Shown here one piece after another: positions 1 to 11,235 of a stretch of DNA of 64,000 nt. This stretch comes from Cryptomeria japonica (Eukaryota; Streptophyta; Pinopsida; Cupressales; Cupressaceae), in assembly GCF_030272615.1 (NCBI RefSeq), contig NC_081413.1, positions 720,511,367 through 720,575,366 on the forward strand. The letters are read 5' to 3'. A model generated the notes under the pieces. The model made no database searches and had not been told where the DNA came from. It saw nothing but the letters and a program-made list of their open reading frames with translations. Every line of letters starts with the position of its first letter. Positions within the stretch are counted from its first letter, which is position 1. Made by a program: the position numbers and the translations under genes.

Positions 1-786
1 AGTTGAAATATCTTGTCTTCTTTGCTTGTCAAAAGTTGAATTGTATCTCATTTCAAAAACAAGACAAATTGATTCAAAACAAGGTTAAACACAAGAACAT
101 TTCATCCAACAAAGTTCAAAACACCTTCAAACATGGTTGTCAAACATTTTTCAAAATCTTGTCTCAACATTCATGTCACTTAGATTTAGGTTCATCCTAG
201 GTTTGCATTTTGCAAAGTCATTGTCAAGTACCAAGGTTAAGTTTCACCTAGGTCATACTCCTTTGCATATCAATAAGGGTCCTCTTGCATTAGAGTAATA
301 CCATTTCATAATTCAAACTTAGGTTGACATTGTCATACATTTGCATTTGCATACCCTAGGTCTCTTCATTAAGCTTAGGTCATTATCATATCATATTAGG
401 GTCATTTGCATAGTAATTGTCCCTTTGCATATAGTGTCAAAACTAGGTTTTGTCATACTTGAGTAATCCAAATCTTTGATAAACCCTAAGTCATTGTTAG
501 GAAGTCTAGACCTTATCAAGCTTTTGTCTTTTTGTCATCAATGTCATTTGGTCAAACCTAGCTTAGTATCGAAACATATAGGTGAGACATTGTCATTTTG
601 TCCTTTTGTCACTTGGTCCTTTTGTCTTTTGAGGTCTAGACATCATTTCAATTTCCTAAGGGTCTCATTTTTAGAATTGCATTCATGATTTTTTCAAAAT
701 CTTGAAAAAACAACAAAAACATTAAGTTGCATTGTCATTCTTTTAGGTTGCATTTGTCAATCCCATTAGTTGCATTGCATAGTGAC
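1..786. other. T-rich sequence without a recognisable gene, inside gypsy element A
   Basis: The stretch is built from loosely repeated words such as TTTGCAT, TTGTCAT and CCTAGGT, with short open frames only. I see no protein domain, LTR end or primer-binding site. It lies upstream of and in continuity with the long broken reading frame that starts at 787, so it probably belongs to the same retroelement, whose 5' part is beyond the left edge of the window. Confidence 0.4.
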
Positions 787-3504
787 ATGTTTGTTGAAAT
801 GAGGTCTCAACCTTCTTACGAAGCCATGTCATCACAATTGAGCAATCAATCATGTCAATCCAATCTCTACATGTCTCAAAACTTGGATCAAACTTATCAT
901 GATGATGTAAATGTCCAAATACAAAAACTAGAGGAGAAACTAGCTCAAGAAAATGAGATTTTGGAACAAAGAGTGAAAAACATTGAGAAGAATAGATCAC
1001 AAATGTCCAAAATGTTTCAAAAATTTCCAGGTTGAAATCCAAAGATTGAGCCAATTGATGTAAGATCTCTTCTTGAACGAGCAAACATACCAGCTCTCCT
1101 CTCCCAAATAGAGATGATGAAACAATTTCAAGAAAAGAGACAACATCAATTTCAACATTATGTGCCTCCACAACAAGAACAAGAAGGTGTTTACTATCAA
1201 TCAGATTTTCAACCAATACAACCAATGGTTCAACCAATTGTTCAACATATACAACCAATACAGCCAATGGTCCAATTTCAACAATATGTCCAACCAACTA
1301 TACAATGTCCACAAATGGTTCAACCAATGGTGGAATATCAATGTCAACAACCACAACCAAACATTCAAAAACAAAGGTTGCAGCACACACCAACCCAAGT
1401 TTCAAACATGTTAGAATAATTGAACCAAGTCCAATATCAAAACATGACATCAGATCAGAACCAACTCCTTTCCAAACAAGTTCAAACTCTAGATACAACT
1501 ATGTCAAAACCTCGAAAGAAAGGTGGCTTTATTGCAATGATCTTAAGGAAACTACCAAGTGAGTTCTTTGAGGAAGATCAAGATAATACACTTATGTCTA
1601 GCAATGCCTCATCCCCCCATAAACAAATTGACTCTCCAGTGGCATCTATCCCTACACCTTTAGAAGTTTCACAGGAACCTTCCATATTGTCCTCATCAAA
1701 CAATACACCCAAGGATGAAATTATCCAAGGGCTATCCATAATTGATTGCCAAGATAATCCAATTCATGATGCACATCCTTGTCATGTTTCAGAAATACAA
1801 GACCCAATGCCACCATGCACTTTATTGCCATTACCTATTTTAGAGGACCCCATTCAAAGTCCCTCTTCCTCATGTTCAAGCATTGATTCCTTGCCAGAAT
1901 CCATCACAAATGTTCAAAGTGCATTTCCTTCATGCCAAAACATTGATTCCTTGTCAGAATCCCCCATGCATATCCAAAGTCCAGGATAATTTAGAGCATG
2001 AAGAAACGTGTCCTAAAGAAAATCAAGATCAAGATCCCGAAACCTTATCATCCCATCCAATTGTTGACCAGGAGCCCATGTTCCCAGACACTCATGATGA
2101 TTCCCCTATTCTTGTCCATCCTATCCAAAGTCCTATTAACACTCCATTCCCCAAGCAAGATCAAGATATCCCAGTCCATCCAATCCCAAACGATCCCCTT
2201 CCATTTCATGAAAAAAATGTCCTTTCAAATCCCATTGACATTCCACTTCCTCAGAAAGCTCAAGATATCCCTTCCATCCTTTCCAATGATCCCATTGAAA
2301 GTCAAGAGCAAAGCACCTTTAAAGAGGATTCCAATGATCTTCCTCCTTGTCAAGATCAAATTATTCCTTTAAATCCTCCACAAGATCCTTTTGTTCCTCC
2401 ATCTCCACGTTCTAATCCAGCATATACACTCCAAGATCGCATTTCTTTTGATGGTCCCATTATTTCTCCCATTCCATCTCTTGAAGAGCCTATCATTGAA
2501 CCATGTCCACTACACAATCCTAGTCCTCCTCATGATCCTAATCCCCCTCATGATTCTAACGTGTCAATGCAAGATGTTCATGAACCCTCGACATGCATAA
2601 TGGGTTCTTCTACTTTGGTGCAATCTGATCCACTTCAAGATCTCATTGTTTCTCTCATATCATATCCACCTCATAATGGACTCGCGTCTTCTTCCCAAAG
2701 AAAATAGTATCCTACAAGTCAAGATATTCATAAAGGCAAAGGAGTAGATCTCCATAAGCAAGAATCCCTTCATGTTAAAGAAAATATTAAGGGTCATGGC
2801 CTCAGTGAAATTCCTCAAGACGTGGGTACCCCTACTAAATCCAACATCCCTTCAATATCCAAACATATCCCTTCCCCATCACACTTTCCATCCATCTTAG
2901 GTCCTTGTATTTCTTCATTCTCTATGCAAGGTTAGCAAAGGCACACATCCTTGAGTAAATTTCATCCATCCAAAAGAACTCCATTTCATTCATATCCATC
3001 CATGCATTCCTTTCCCCCTCCAAGCAATTTGGATGCCAAGTATAAAAGTCATAAGTCTAGAAATCCACATGTATTCAAGGATCAACATGTCCAATATAAT
3101 CGACATGTCAAAACAAAGAAAAATATGATCCAAAAAGAAAAGGAAAAATCCAAAAGGTCACAAAGGCCCATTGCTCAAAACAAAAGTCAAAATATATATG
3201 GGTTCCTAAATCCCTTGTGCAAGCAATGCACTCTAAGGAACCACAAAAGCATGAAAAATAAAAAACCATGTGGATCCCTAAGCGGCTCCTTGAAGCACAA
3301 AAGCCTAAAGAAACATCCAACTTGGCATCCAAAATTGCTATTCATCCATCCAAACCTTTAAAATTTGTTCCTCCATCACCTTCTTCATCCATTTTGGGCC
3401 CTTATGTCCCAAAATCCCAAGCTATTCCTCCATCCAAATCTCACAATCTGAGACCATTTTTCCTCCATCAGTCCATCACCCCTCAAGGTGTGTGCCAATG
3501 TTGA
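787..3504 (+). pseudogene. Long broken Gln/Pro/Ser-rich reading frame of gypsy element A, function unknown
   Basis: From the ATG at 787 one frame can be followed for roughly 870 codons, interrupted by TGA at 1033, TAA at 1417, a frameshift near 1980, TAG at 2705 and TAG at about 2936, with another shift near 3200-3300. The N-terminal part has a short predicted coiled coil (LEEKLAQENEILEQRVKNIE). A Gln-rich stretch with repeated PMVQP/PIQP words follows, then a long Pro/Ser/Asp/His-rich part with repeats such as DPIQSP and PPHDPNPPHDSN, and a basic Lys/His-rich end. No gag, protease, reverse transcriptase or integrase motif is visible. It runs in the same direction as the 3' LTR at 5721 and ends about 2.2 kb before it. 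It could be an extra ORF downstream of pol or the only ORF of a defective element; the left edge hides which. I do not recognise the protein. Confidence 0.5.
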
Positions 3505-4611
3505 TCTTGCCTTCATTTCCATCCACTAAAGCCCAATTCTTCCAATACCCTATCCATTATCCAATGCATATTTTCCATCCTTCAATCCCTTTGATCCAAT
3601 CCTTTGCATAAATCCTTTCCTTAGTTCCATCTCATTTTCCATATCCTTATCCTACCAACGTCTTTGAGCATACTTTTAAAGGTCATGGTCCATTTTTTTT
3701 TCAAGGCTACTATCCAAAAAAAAAGATGCTTGAGTCCTTCTTCCATCCCCTATCATGTGTCCATCTTCTATTGGAAAAGTCAAAATAAAAAAAAAAAAAA
3801 AAAAAAGTGAAAAAAAGAAAAAAGAAAAAAATAAAATAAAGAAAAATAATTCGTCCACTGGTGAAAACCTGGCAAACAGGTGCCTTGGGCAAGTACCGTG
3901 ATGAAAACCTGGCAAACAGGCATCATGCGTAATTTATGAACTTCTTGCACACCACACTTGGGGCAGGTTTTATCCTATCATATCCTTTTGCCCTTCATTA
4001 TCCTATCATACCATGTCATACTCCTTCATATCCTATTGCCCTTCATTATCCTATCAAACCCCTGTCATTACCCTCCATTATCCTATTGTCCCTCATGTCC
4101 ATTTCTTCTTTCCACCTTTGATCTTGACAAGGCTGAGGATCGTAATGAGCATCATGCATCTTGTTTGTAGCTTTTAGTCTATCATAGCTTTTGGTCATTT
4201 ATCCATTTGCTTATTACAACCTTTCATCCATATTCCCTAGCTTATTGCAACCTTTTGCCACTATCCTTAGCCAATCCCGACCTTCAGTCCATGTCCCTTA
4301 TCCATTCTTGGTCTTGCTTATCCTATCCATATCTTATCACTATCCATACACTCTTTTTTCGTTCCTTGATCTTGATCTGACATAAGGACGCAAAATTTAA
4401 ACATAGTTTCAAAAACCTCCTGACATGTCCCTCATGCCATGTTCCTGCTTTACATTGTCATATCCAATCTCTTGTCCCATCACGCAATAGCCCTTGAAAA
4501 TTGCATCTGTATTGTCTCCATGATAAAAGGCCTTTGTCTTCCCTCTATCCACCAACATTTCAGAAAGCCTATTTATTCACCTGTCATATTCATTGCCTTG
4601 CTAGACACTGG
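3505..4611 (+). other. 3' non-coding spacer of element A with A-rich tract and a 40-bp direct repeat
   Basis: No coding domain is seen. An A-rich tract covers 3787-3843. The 20-mer GTGAAAACCTGGCAAACAGG occurs at 3861-3880 and, with one change at its first base-pair context, at 3901-3920. A closely related sequence occurs in reverse orientation in element E at 44773-44797, again on the 3' side of pol. That supports element A and element E being related Ty3/gypsy families. Pyrimidine-rich words (CATTATCCTATC) recur through 3970-4330. Confidence 0.5.
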
Positions 4612-4850
4612 GGGCAAAATCATAAAAAATTGAAAAATGTCTTGAAATAATTAAAAAAAATTGAAAAATGTCCTGAAATAATCCAAAAAAAATTTGAAAA
4701 ATGTTCTGAAATAATCCAAAAAAATTTGAAAAATGTCCTGAAATAATTCAAAAACATTCAAAAAATGTCCTGAAATTATTCAAAAACATTCATAAAATGT
4801 CCTGAAAAACTCCCTAAAAAGTCAAATAAAGTCCTGAAAAAAATGAACAC
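4612..4850 (+). repeat. Degenerate A-rich tandem repeat, unit about 35 bp
   Basis: About six successive copies of a unit around the word AAAAATGTCCTGAAATAAT are visible, drifting in sequence from left to right. The array sits in the non-coding 3' part of gypsy element A. Confidence 0.75.
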
Positions 4851-5708
4851 AAAAAAATTGTAAAAACTAGAAAAGCAAAACAAAAAAAATATCCCCTTTG
4901 TGCATAAGACAGATCACTGAGCATCCCTCCAACGACAATCACAATTGTCATATCAATCGAACGTCAGCATCAATATCATTTGACTTTGTCACTACTATCA
5001 TGGGTCTTATACAGGGTGTGGTATACTTGAAACCAGACTGTGTCCTGTCTTAGACGGGGTACCGCATATCCTGAAACCAGACAACATGATCATCCTATCA
5101 ACACTTTCAACTTTTGACAATGAAGATTAAGATGTTTGTTTGACTTGTTTTGAATTGGCGAGTCTTATCATTTATTGATTTATCTTCGATCATGTTTCTA
5201 TGTTGCTCGATGATGTCACTAAGTGATTTAGAGTGACCGGGATGGTTCATGGTCCCTTTCTTTTTTGTTGTGATTGGTGTTTGTCTGCGTTGTGTCTATC
5301 TTTTGCAAAAAGGGTTGCGTTCCAGCTCTGGCCTTCAATGCCATGATGCTCTGCATCCGCTTTGCTACATTAAATAAAGGTTCTCACCTACTTATGTGCA
5401 TTTGTGAAAGCAAGTTTTCCTTCATCTCTAATTGTCCTCTGTCTAATTTCTTCTTACTAATATTTCTTTCGTCAGTCTTGGCAGTTGTGCCTTCCACTGC
5501 TTGTCATTTGTGCATCCGACCTTCAATTCTTGATTTGTTCGAACCTATCATTTTCTATCATTCTTATCGATCAATTGGCCTCTTTTCTGGATGTTTCCGG
5601 CCAATTCCTCGAGGGGGCATGCATATGTCATCGTTATTGTCTAGGGCATTGTCTGGGGCATTTTCGTTATTGTTCTTTGAAACAACGCTTAAAATCGCAT
5701 TGTCTCAC
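4851..5708 (+). other. 3' untranslated part of element A before the polypurine tract
   Basis: Only short chance frames occur here; the longest runs straight through the polypurine tract into the LTR and has no domain. The last 40 bases before 5709 (GCATTGTCTC and flanks) match the region just before the polypurine tract of element E read on the minus strand. Confidence 0.5.
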
Positions 5709-5720
5709 AGAGGGGCAAAA
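5709..5720 (+). promoter_or_regulatory. Polypurine tract of gypsy element A
   Basis: AGAGGGGCAAAA immediately precedes the LTR start TGTAGACG. The same purine run precedes the LTR start TGTAGACA of element E on the minus strand. It is the expected primer site for plus-strand DNA synthesis. Confidence 0.8.
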
Positions 5721-7139
5721 TGTAGACGTCTAAAAATGGTCAACGCTTGCAAAGTTATACTTTAACATTTGTGCATTGCCTTATTTTAGGTTTTTGCATC
5801 ACATTAACATTTCTTCTATGTTGCGTACTTGGTCTTTATCATTTGCGAGCATTGAGTCCTTCTTCTACATTCCTCATTTTTCTCGCTTTCGAATTTGGTC
5901 TTGTCGATAACAATCTTCAGTCATGATTTTGGTCGATCCTCATCCTTGTCAATCTTGTCATCATGCGATCGATTTGTCATCGATCGTTGTCGTTTTCAAT
6001 CTTGTCATCTTGCGATCGATTTGTCATTGATCGTGGTCATTTTCAATCTTGTCATCTTGCGATCGATTTGTCATCGATCGTGGTCATTTTCAATCTTGTC
6101 GTTTTGCGATCGATTTGACATCGATCGTCGTCCTTCTCAATCATGTCAATTTGGATCAATTAGTCATTGTTCTGCGTCAATTGGCGCATTTATCAATCAA
6201 ATCACTTATCAACATTGGTCCTTTGTTAGTCAGAATCATGATCAAATTGAATTGATATCAATTATCTTTTGTCAAGACCTAATTGACGTCCTTGCATTTT
6301 CTAGGGTTTCATGATTTATTCATTTAACCTTGTTTGTCATTTTTCCCTCTAGGATTAATAATTTATTTATTTATCCTAAGTCTTCTTGTCACAATTAAAT
6401 ATTTATTTAATTGGCTAACTAATTCCTCCTCTTTTTGTGAATTAATTAATGAATGAAAAATTATTAATTAATTTACCTAATTTTCCAATTTCTCCTAATT
6501 CCTAATTTTCTAATTTTCATCAATTTTCTAATTTCCTAATGTCTAATTCATCTAATTCATCTAATTCATCTAATTTCTCCTATTTCTCCTAATTTCATGG
6601 GAATGACATAGCAAATTTGTCATAATTTGTCATAATTGTCAATCAATCAATTTTGCATAGCAATCTGTCATAATGATCAATCAATAACAATCTTGCATAG
6701 AAGGTGTCAATTTGTCATAATTTGTCATGTTTGTCATTCTTGATTTGCAATTTCCATTCGAATCAAATTCATGCTAATCTTGTCTTTTCTCCAATTTGTC
6801 TATAAATTGGATGAATTTCTTCAATCATGGTCCCTGGTCAAATCAATCACACTTCTAGTACTCTTATGCTGTCATCTCATCTTGTCTACTTACTTTCACA
6901 TTAGGTTTATGCACTTGAAGGTGAGATCCACAAACAAAAGCTATTTGAAGGAGAAAGAAGGACAATGGAGCCACATGAAGGAGACATTCAAGTTTGCAAT
7001 GGTTTGCGTTTGAATTGATGTCTTGTTTTCATGTCTTTATTGAGTGTTTTTAGGATTGTTATCACTGCATTTTGAGCTTTCGTGATTGAGCTAGATTAAT
7101 ATTGATTTGCTTTGATGATTTCCACATTTCCTAGCTACA
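5721..7139 (+). mobile_element. 3' LTR of gypsy element A
   Basis: The LTR starts at TGTAGACG directly after the polypurine tract. The right end is placed at CTAGCTACA (7139) because it forms the inverted ends TGTAG...CTACA and because copia-like LTR sequence begins just after it. The right end is inferred, since the matching 5' LTR and target duplication are outside the window. A TATA-like TATAAATT lies at about 6800, and a 47-bp tandem repeat lies in the first third. A low-complexity stretch of CTAATT words occupies 6400-6600. Confidence 0.5.
5966..6153 (+). repeat. Four copies of a 47-bp tandem repeat with an internal palindrome, inside the LTR
   Basis: The word CGATCGATTTG recurs at 5966, 6013, 6060 and 6107, exactly 47 bp apart. 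Each unit carries CGATCGAT and, about 12 bp on, ATCGATCG, so it can fold on itself. The position upstream of the TATA-like site is where LTR enhancers usually lie. Confidence 0.9.
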
Positions 7140-7719
7140 GTTGTCAAGGTTGATGAATTGTATAAATAGGTGATATAGTCATGTAAATTAGGTATCAAGG
7201 TTGTGTCTGCATTAACAAAAAGTGGTGTATGTGCAAAGAAGGATTAATCTTTCAGTGTTATGATTGAGCAGAGATTAGTGTTGCAGAGAAGATAATTATG
7301 CTTAACCAAAATTGTCATTAGGCATTTGTAGATGCTATTATTGTAATTCATTTCTTCCAGATTGTAGTCTGAATCTTGTTGTAAGTCAGTGAGACTTCCC
7401 AGAGGGTTGTAGCCTTATGGGTCATTATCTTTTGAGTAGTGAGCTCTAGGTAGTGTGTCTGAATTCATGTGCATTCCCCATTATAATATGTTCACATGCT
7501 ACTGTAGAGTATCATCTTATTATGGGTAGGTTCCCACCATGCTTTTTCCTTTAATCGGGTTTTCCACGTCAAAATCTTGGTGTTGTGTGTTGTGCTATCA
7601 ATTTGCTTATCTTTGTTATTGCTGCAGTTTATCAAATCTATTTTTGTAGTTAAGTTTGTAGATCTGGTGAAAATTGATTCACCCCCCCTCTCACTTTTCT
7701 TCCATTGTTGCTGCTAACA
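7140..7719 (+). mobile_element. 3' part of a copia-type LTR (fragment)
   Basis: TATAAATA at about 7161, the block GGTTTTCCACGTCAAAATC at about 7559 and the run GATTCACCCCCCCTCTCA at about 7677 appear in the same order as in the copia LTRs ending at 25953, 54186 and 60119. The LTR probably ends at GCTAACA (7719). No primer site follows, so this is a fragment or solo LTR end, probably cut by the insertion of element A. Confidence 0.55.
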
Positions 7720-7850
7720 ACAACTACCTCACAATTCGGTGCTTGGTTGACAATACCTGTGGTCTGCTTCAAGTTGACGATCTATCCACACTAGAGAATT
7801 CCAAAACACATGCTGCCAAAGGATTTGAATCTTTCTTTGATACCACTCGA

Positions 7851-8214
7851 TGTAGTCAAGGATGGAGTGTCTAAAATGGACTATCCAACCTTGCAAGAGA
7901 GTTCAACACAACATAAAAATTTCAGAGAAACATAAAACAATTATTGATTGAAAATAGAAACCATACATGCACGTAGGCCTTTCCATATGCAAATTAGATT
8001 AGGCCCCATTGGCCACACATGTAGGCTCACATGTCACCACAAGCTTATTACAAACTACAAGTATAATTATGTTCTAGATCCTAATTCTTTATCTCATAAC
8101 TCCATAACTACTCAATTATCTTCTAATGAATTCAAAGGGTGTTTAAATACTAGGCTTAATCCTTAGGGGTCATCCACGTCAACCTCAACTAGGTCCAAAG
8201 TCTAATATCCAACA
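7851..8214 (-). mobile_element. Possible short minus-strand LTR
   Basis: On the minus strand the segment would begin TGTTGGATATTAG and end TTGACTACA. Five bases later comes TGGTATCA (plus 7838-7845), like an initiator-tRNA primer site. No second copy is in the window and no coding domain lies on the interior side (below 7836), so the call is weak. The 66-codon plus frame at 7674-7874 has no domain and is not called. Confidence 0.3.
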
Positions 8215-10378
8215 AAATGTGTGCATCAACCCAAGGAAAAGGAGGAAACATGAAATATCGATGTGTAGGGTTGCAAATCTATCTGGGGTTTGCCTTGACC
8301 TAAATCTACCATGTGATGTGTCATGAAGGCTCCATAAGGTACAAAAGAGTTTCGCATGCTATCTCTCATAGGTTCAGGTTTTGACTGCTTGATAGGGCGA
8401 GCTTCCGGTGAAGAGAAATTTAGGATCATTAGTCTATGTCTATTGGAACTTGGGTATGTTGTAGTAATCTTCCCACGTTGTCCCCATTCCAATCCACAAG
8501 GGGAAATTGGTTGTTGAAGTAGGATACAATAAGGTTCTTCAAGATGCTCCTGCATTACCATCTCTATCCTTGATGTGTTTACCATCTCGTTTTACAATAA
8601 GATCAAAAACCTCTTTTTGCAAAATCCCACTCAAATGAAGATTTGTCCAAAAAACCCTCTACCTAACATTTAGAATATGAGGTGATCAGATTTTGATACC
8701 AAATAAAAGGAAGAAAGGTACATGAAAACACTTTCTAAACTGAAATTTCAAGGAGAGTGTTACATAAATTATACTTTTAGTAATTACATAAAAATTAAAC
8801 ACACATATATTAATAACTAATGTATCATAACATAGGTGTACATAGAGAAAACTCTTTTTTGGAGAAAACCCGACACTCCAAAGTAGTCCAATCTATTATT
8901 TAATAAGAAACATAGTTATAATTCACTTGCTTAGCAAGCCTTCATAGGAGTACTAGGAACTAGAGATTTAAAGGGATTTTGACAACTTAACAATATATAC
9001 AAAAATCTCACACAACCTCTATATCAAACACCTGGATAGAAGATACAATACATGAAAACATAAATGGTAATTAGAAAATCATAAACTGAACTACCCCAAA
9101 AGTGCCACCTAAATTCCAAATCTCTAGAGGTCCATAAGCTAAAAATAACACATTCCTTCCACTTGCCATAACCTCATTATAATCTACTCACCAAATTGGT
9201 CATTCCATTTGGTTTGATTACATCCAATCAAAGACACCTTATGTTGTGTCATAACATGTATCATAGGTATATTAACAAGTGTAACTCCCTCTTATAACTT
9301 TTTTACGTGTTCAACAAGTTTTTAGATTTCCTATGCAAACTTCCAAAGGCCATAACATTTGATCTAAGAGGTCAACTGGGCCATTTAAAAAAAATTTATA
9401 GAGCTCAAAGAGACCTACACAAGAGATGCCCCCCTTAGTCATGTTGGATGATTTAAGATATTTATTTTGGCAAAATACCAACTCTATAGCCCAAAATAGA
9501 GTTTTCCTATTTTATAATCCAAAAATTGCACTATTTATAATTTTAATAGTAGGAGCAAAGTTGAGTCACTTTTCTTAACACATTTTCTATTGAATGGAGG
9601 AGTGTCAAGAGCTCAACATGACAACATAATGTTGCATTCACAATTATTTTTTGAAAGTGGCTTATAAAAGGGGGATATATAGACTTTTGAATGAGAGGAT
9701 GAACAAAGATTAGTTGAGAAAATAAATAATCAAGGATGTGTTGGTTAAGTGATTGTGAAATGAAGGGTAAAGAAACAAGGATATTTTCTTAATGAATTTT
9801 GAGTGTAAGGATTAGTAGAGATTTTCTAGCCAAAGTGGGATTTAAATAATAATATTTATTAAATCATGTGAAACAAGAGTGGGGATTAAATAAATTAAAG
9901 GTGAATTCATTTATTTAGGATTAAAAATTAGGAAATTTTAATAAATTAATAGAAAAATTTGGTTTGTTAATTGAAAAATTAAATATTATTTAATTAATAT
10001 TAGGAGAAAAGAAAGAACAATTAATTAAATAATTAAAACTTATTTAATCAACTTTGAAGACGAAATAGTAATAAAATTGATTGATTGGATATTTTACTTC
10101 CACATAAACATTTACATAGTTGATTTATGGGTGAGAGTGAAAAATTTTAATTGAAGTTTTTAAATGTTAATTAATTTTTTTAAATTTTGAAGATCAATTC
10201 CACATGATATAGAATCAAAGTTATATAGTATAAATTTAACTTGAAACAAAAAAATGACAAATAGAAAAATGAAAAATTGAATATTCAAATAAAAAAATAG
10301 TAAATATAATGAATAATTAATAAACATATATAATAATAATAATTATTATTATTTAAAAGTTAAATATATATCATTTAT
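8215..10378. other. AT-rich intergenic DNA, no supported gene
   Basis: A 119-codon minus frame covers 8226-8585, but it has no recognisable domain and its neighbours give no support, so it is not called. TTTGGTATCA on the minus strand near 8693-8702 resembles a retroelement primer site, and GAGAAAACCC near 8860 resembles minus-strand copia LTR text, so the left part may be decayed LTR debris. From about 9470 to 10370 the sequence is very AT-rich with no features. Confidence 0.4.
10366..10378 (+). repeat. Target-site duplication, left copy, of the 10379 SINE
   Basis: ATATATCATTTAT here is repeated exactly at 10501-10513, bounding the 122-bp insert. Confidence 0.65.
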
Positions 10379-10500
10379 GTCAATGGGCTCTTGGTTTGTT
10401 GATAAAATTGAATGATTCTTAAAGAACTAGCCACTGATCACATCTTGGTGAGTGCTTAGCTCTTGACCCGCCTCATGAATGATAAATCCCCCATCCAAAA
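10379..10500 (+). mobile_element. Short SINE-like insertion flanked by a 13-bp duplication
   Basis: The 122-bp insert begins GTCAATGGGCTCTTGG and ends in AAAA just before the second ATATATCATTTAT. TTGGTTTGTTGATAAA near its start resembles a pol III A box, and GCTCTTGACCC near 10459 resembles a drifted B box (consensus GGTTCGANTCC). The direct duplication and terminal A run fit retroposition by a LINE enzyme. The box matches are imperfect, so the SINE class is an inference, while the bounded insertion is directly visible. Confidence 0.55.
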
Positions 10501-10513
10501 ATATATCATTTAT

Positions 10514-11235
10514 CAACATATAATTATATTAAATTTTCAATAATAAAAATCTCAATATTAAAAAGAACTAACAATTTCACCATTACATTGATAATAACTT
10601 TAGACCTATATACCTATATGTTATAAAGTTGGTAGTGAGGGTAGTGACTAAGACAACTCAAAGTGAACCTTAACTTTAATACTCATCCTTTTCAGATAGA
10701 CATAACTTAACAAACTATTTAAGTATTTCATACACCACCAAATAGAGATACTAACAATCTAAGAAAGAAATGAACCAGATAAAGCCAATATTTATGGCTC
10801 AGTGCTCACTACTTGTTTGGCAAAATGTAGAAGCTAGAGCAACTGCCAAGTCAAACAATGTTTATTATGTCTCCCATGAAATCGCATTAAAGCAGCATTT
10901 GATCAATTAAAAACCTTGAGAAATCTAGTAAGTGCAATCTTGAGTACAATCCATGGTCACTGCATGCTCATTATTTTAGATGCCTAACACTTCCACTCAG
11001 GCTTTATGATCATCACCAACGCTTTTTAAAGTGTCCATACCTACTGCTCCTATCTTAGATGGATACTTAATGACCATTAAACTATCGTGCCATCACAATA
11101 AAGGAGCTCAGCCATTATTAAGTGCTTCAAAGTGGCTTCTCCATCCACGTTCAGTTCAGTGCAGGCTGCACTACCACTACTGATTCCTTAATTGGAGATT
11201 CCTCATCTCCATTACAGAAGCTCTTTAAGTCATCT
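10514..11235 (+). promoter_or_regulatory. Upstream region of the GDSL gene
   Basis: No coding sequence is seen. The reading frame of exon 1 stays open upstream to about 11122 but contains no ATG before 11236. TTTTTAAAG at about 11020 is the nearest TATA-like word. I see no strong core promoter, so the transcription start is not placed. Confidence 0.3.

Noticed and set aside
743-1297. 184-codon minus frame
   Set aside because: It is the antisense shadow of the Gln-rich frame; its Leu/Val-rich composition mirrors CAA/CAG codons.
3676-3915. Phe-rich minus frame that looks like a membrane segment
   Set aside because: It is the translation of the A-rich tract on the opposite strand.
5274-5765. 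163-codon plus frame
   Set aside because: It crosses the polypurine tract and the LTR start of element A and has no domain; open by chance in T-rich DNA.
5966-6153. CRISPR-like array
   Set aside because: Units are contiguous 47-bp tandem copies without unique spacers, inside a plant LTR.
11122-11235. Upstream extension of the GDSL reading frame
   Set aside because: The frame is open, but its first codon is GTG and no ATG occurs before 11236, where the signal peptide begins.
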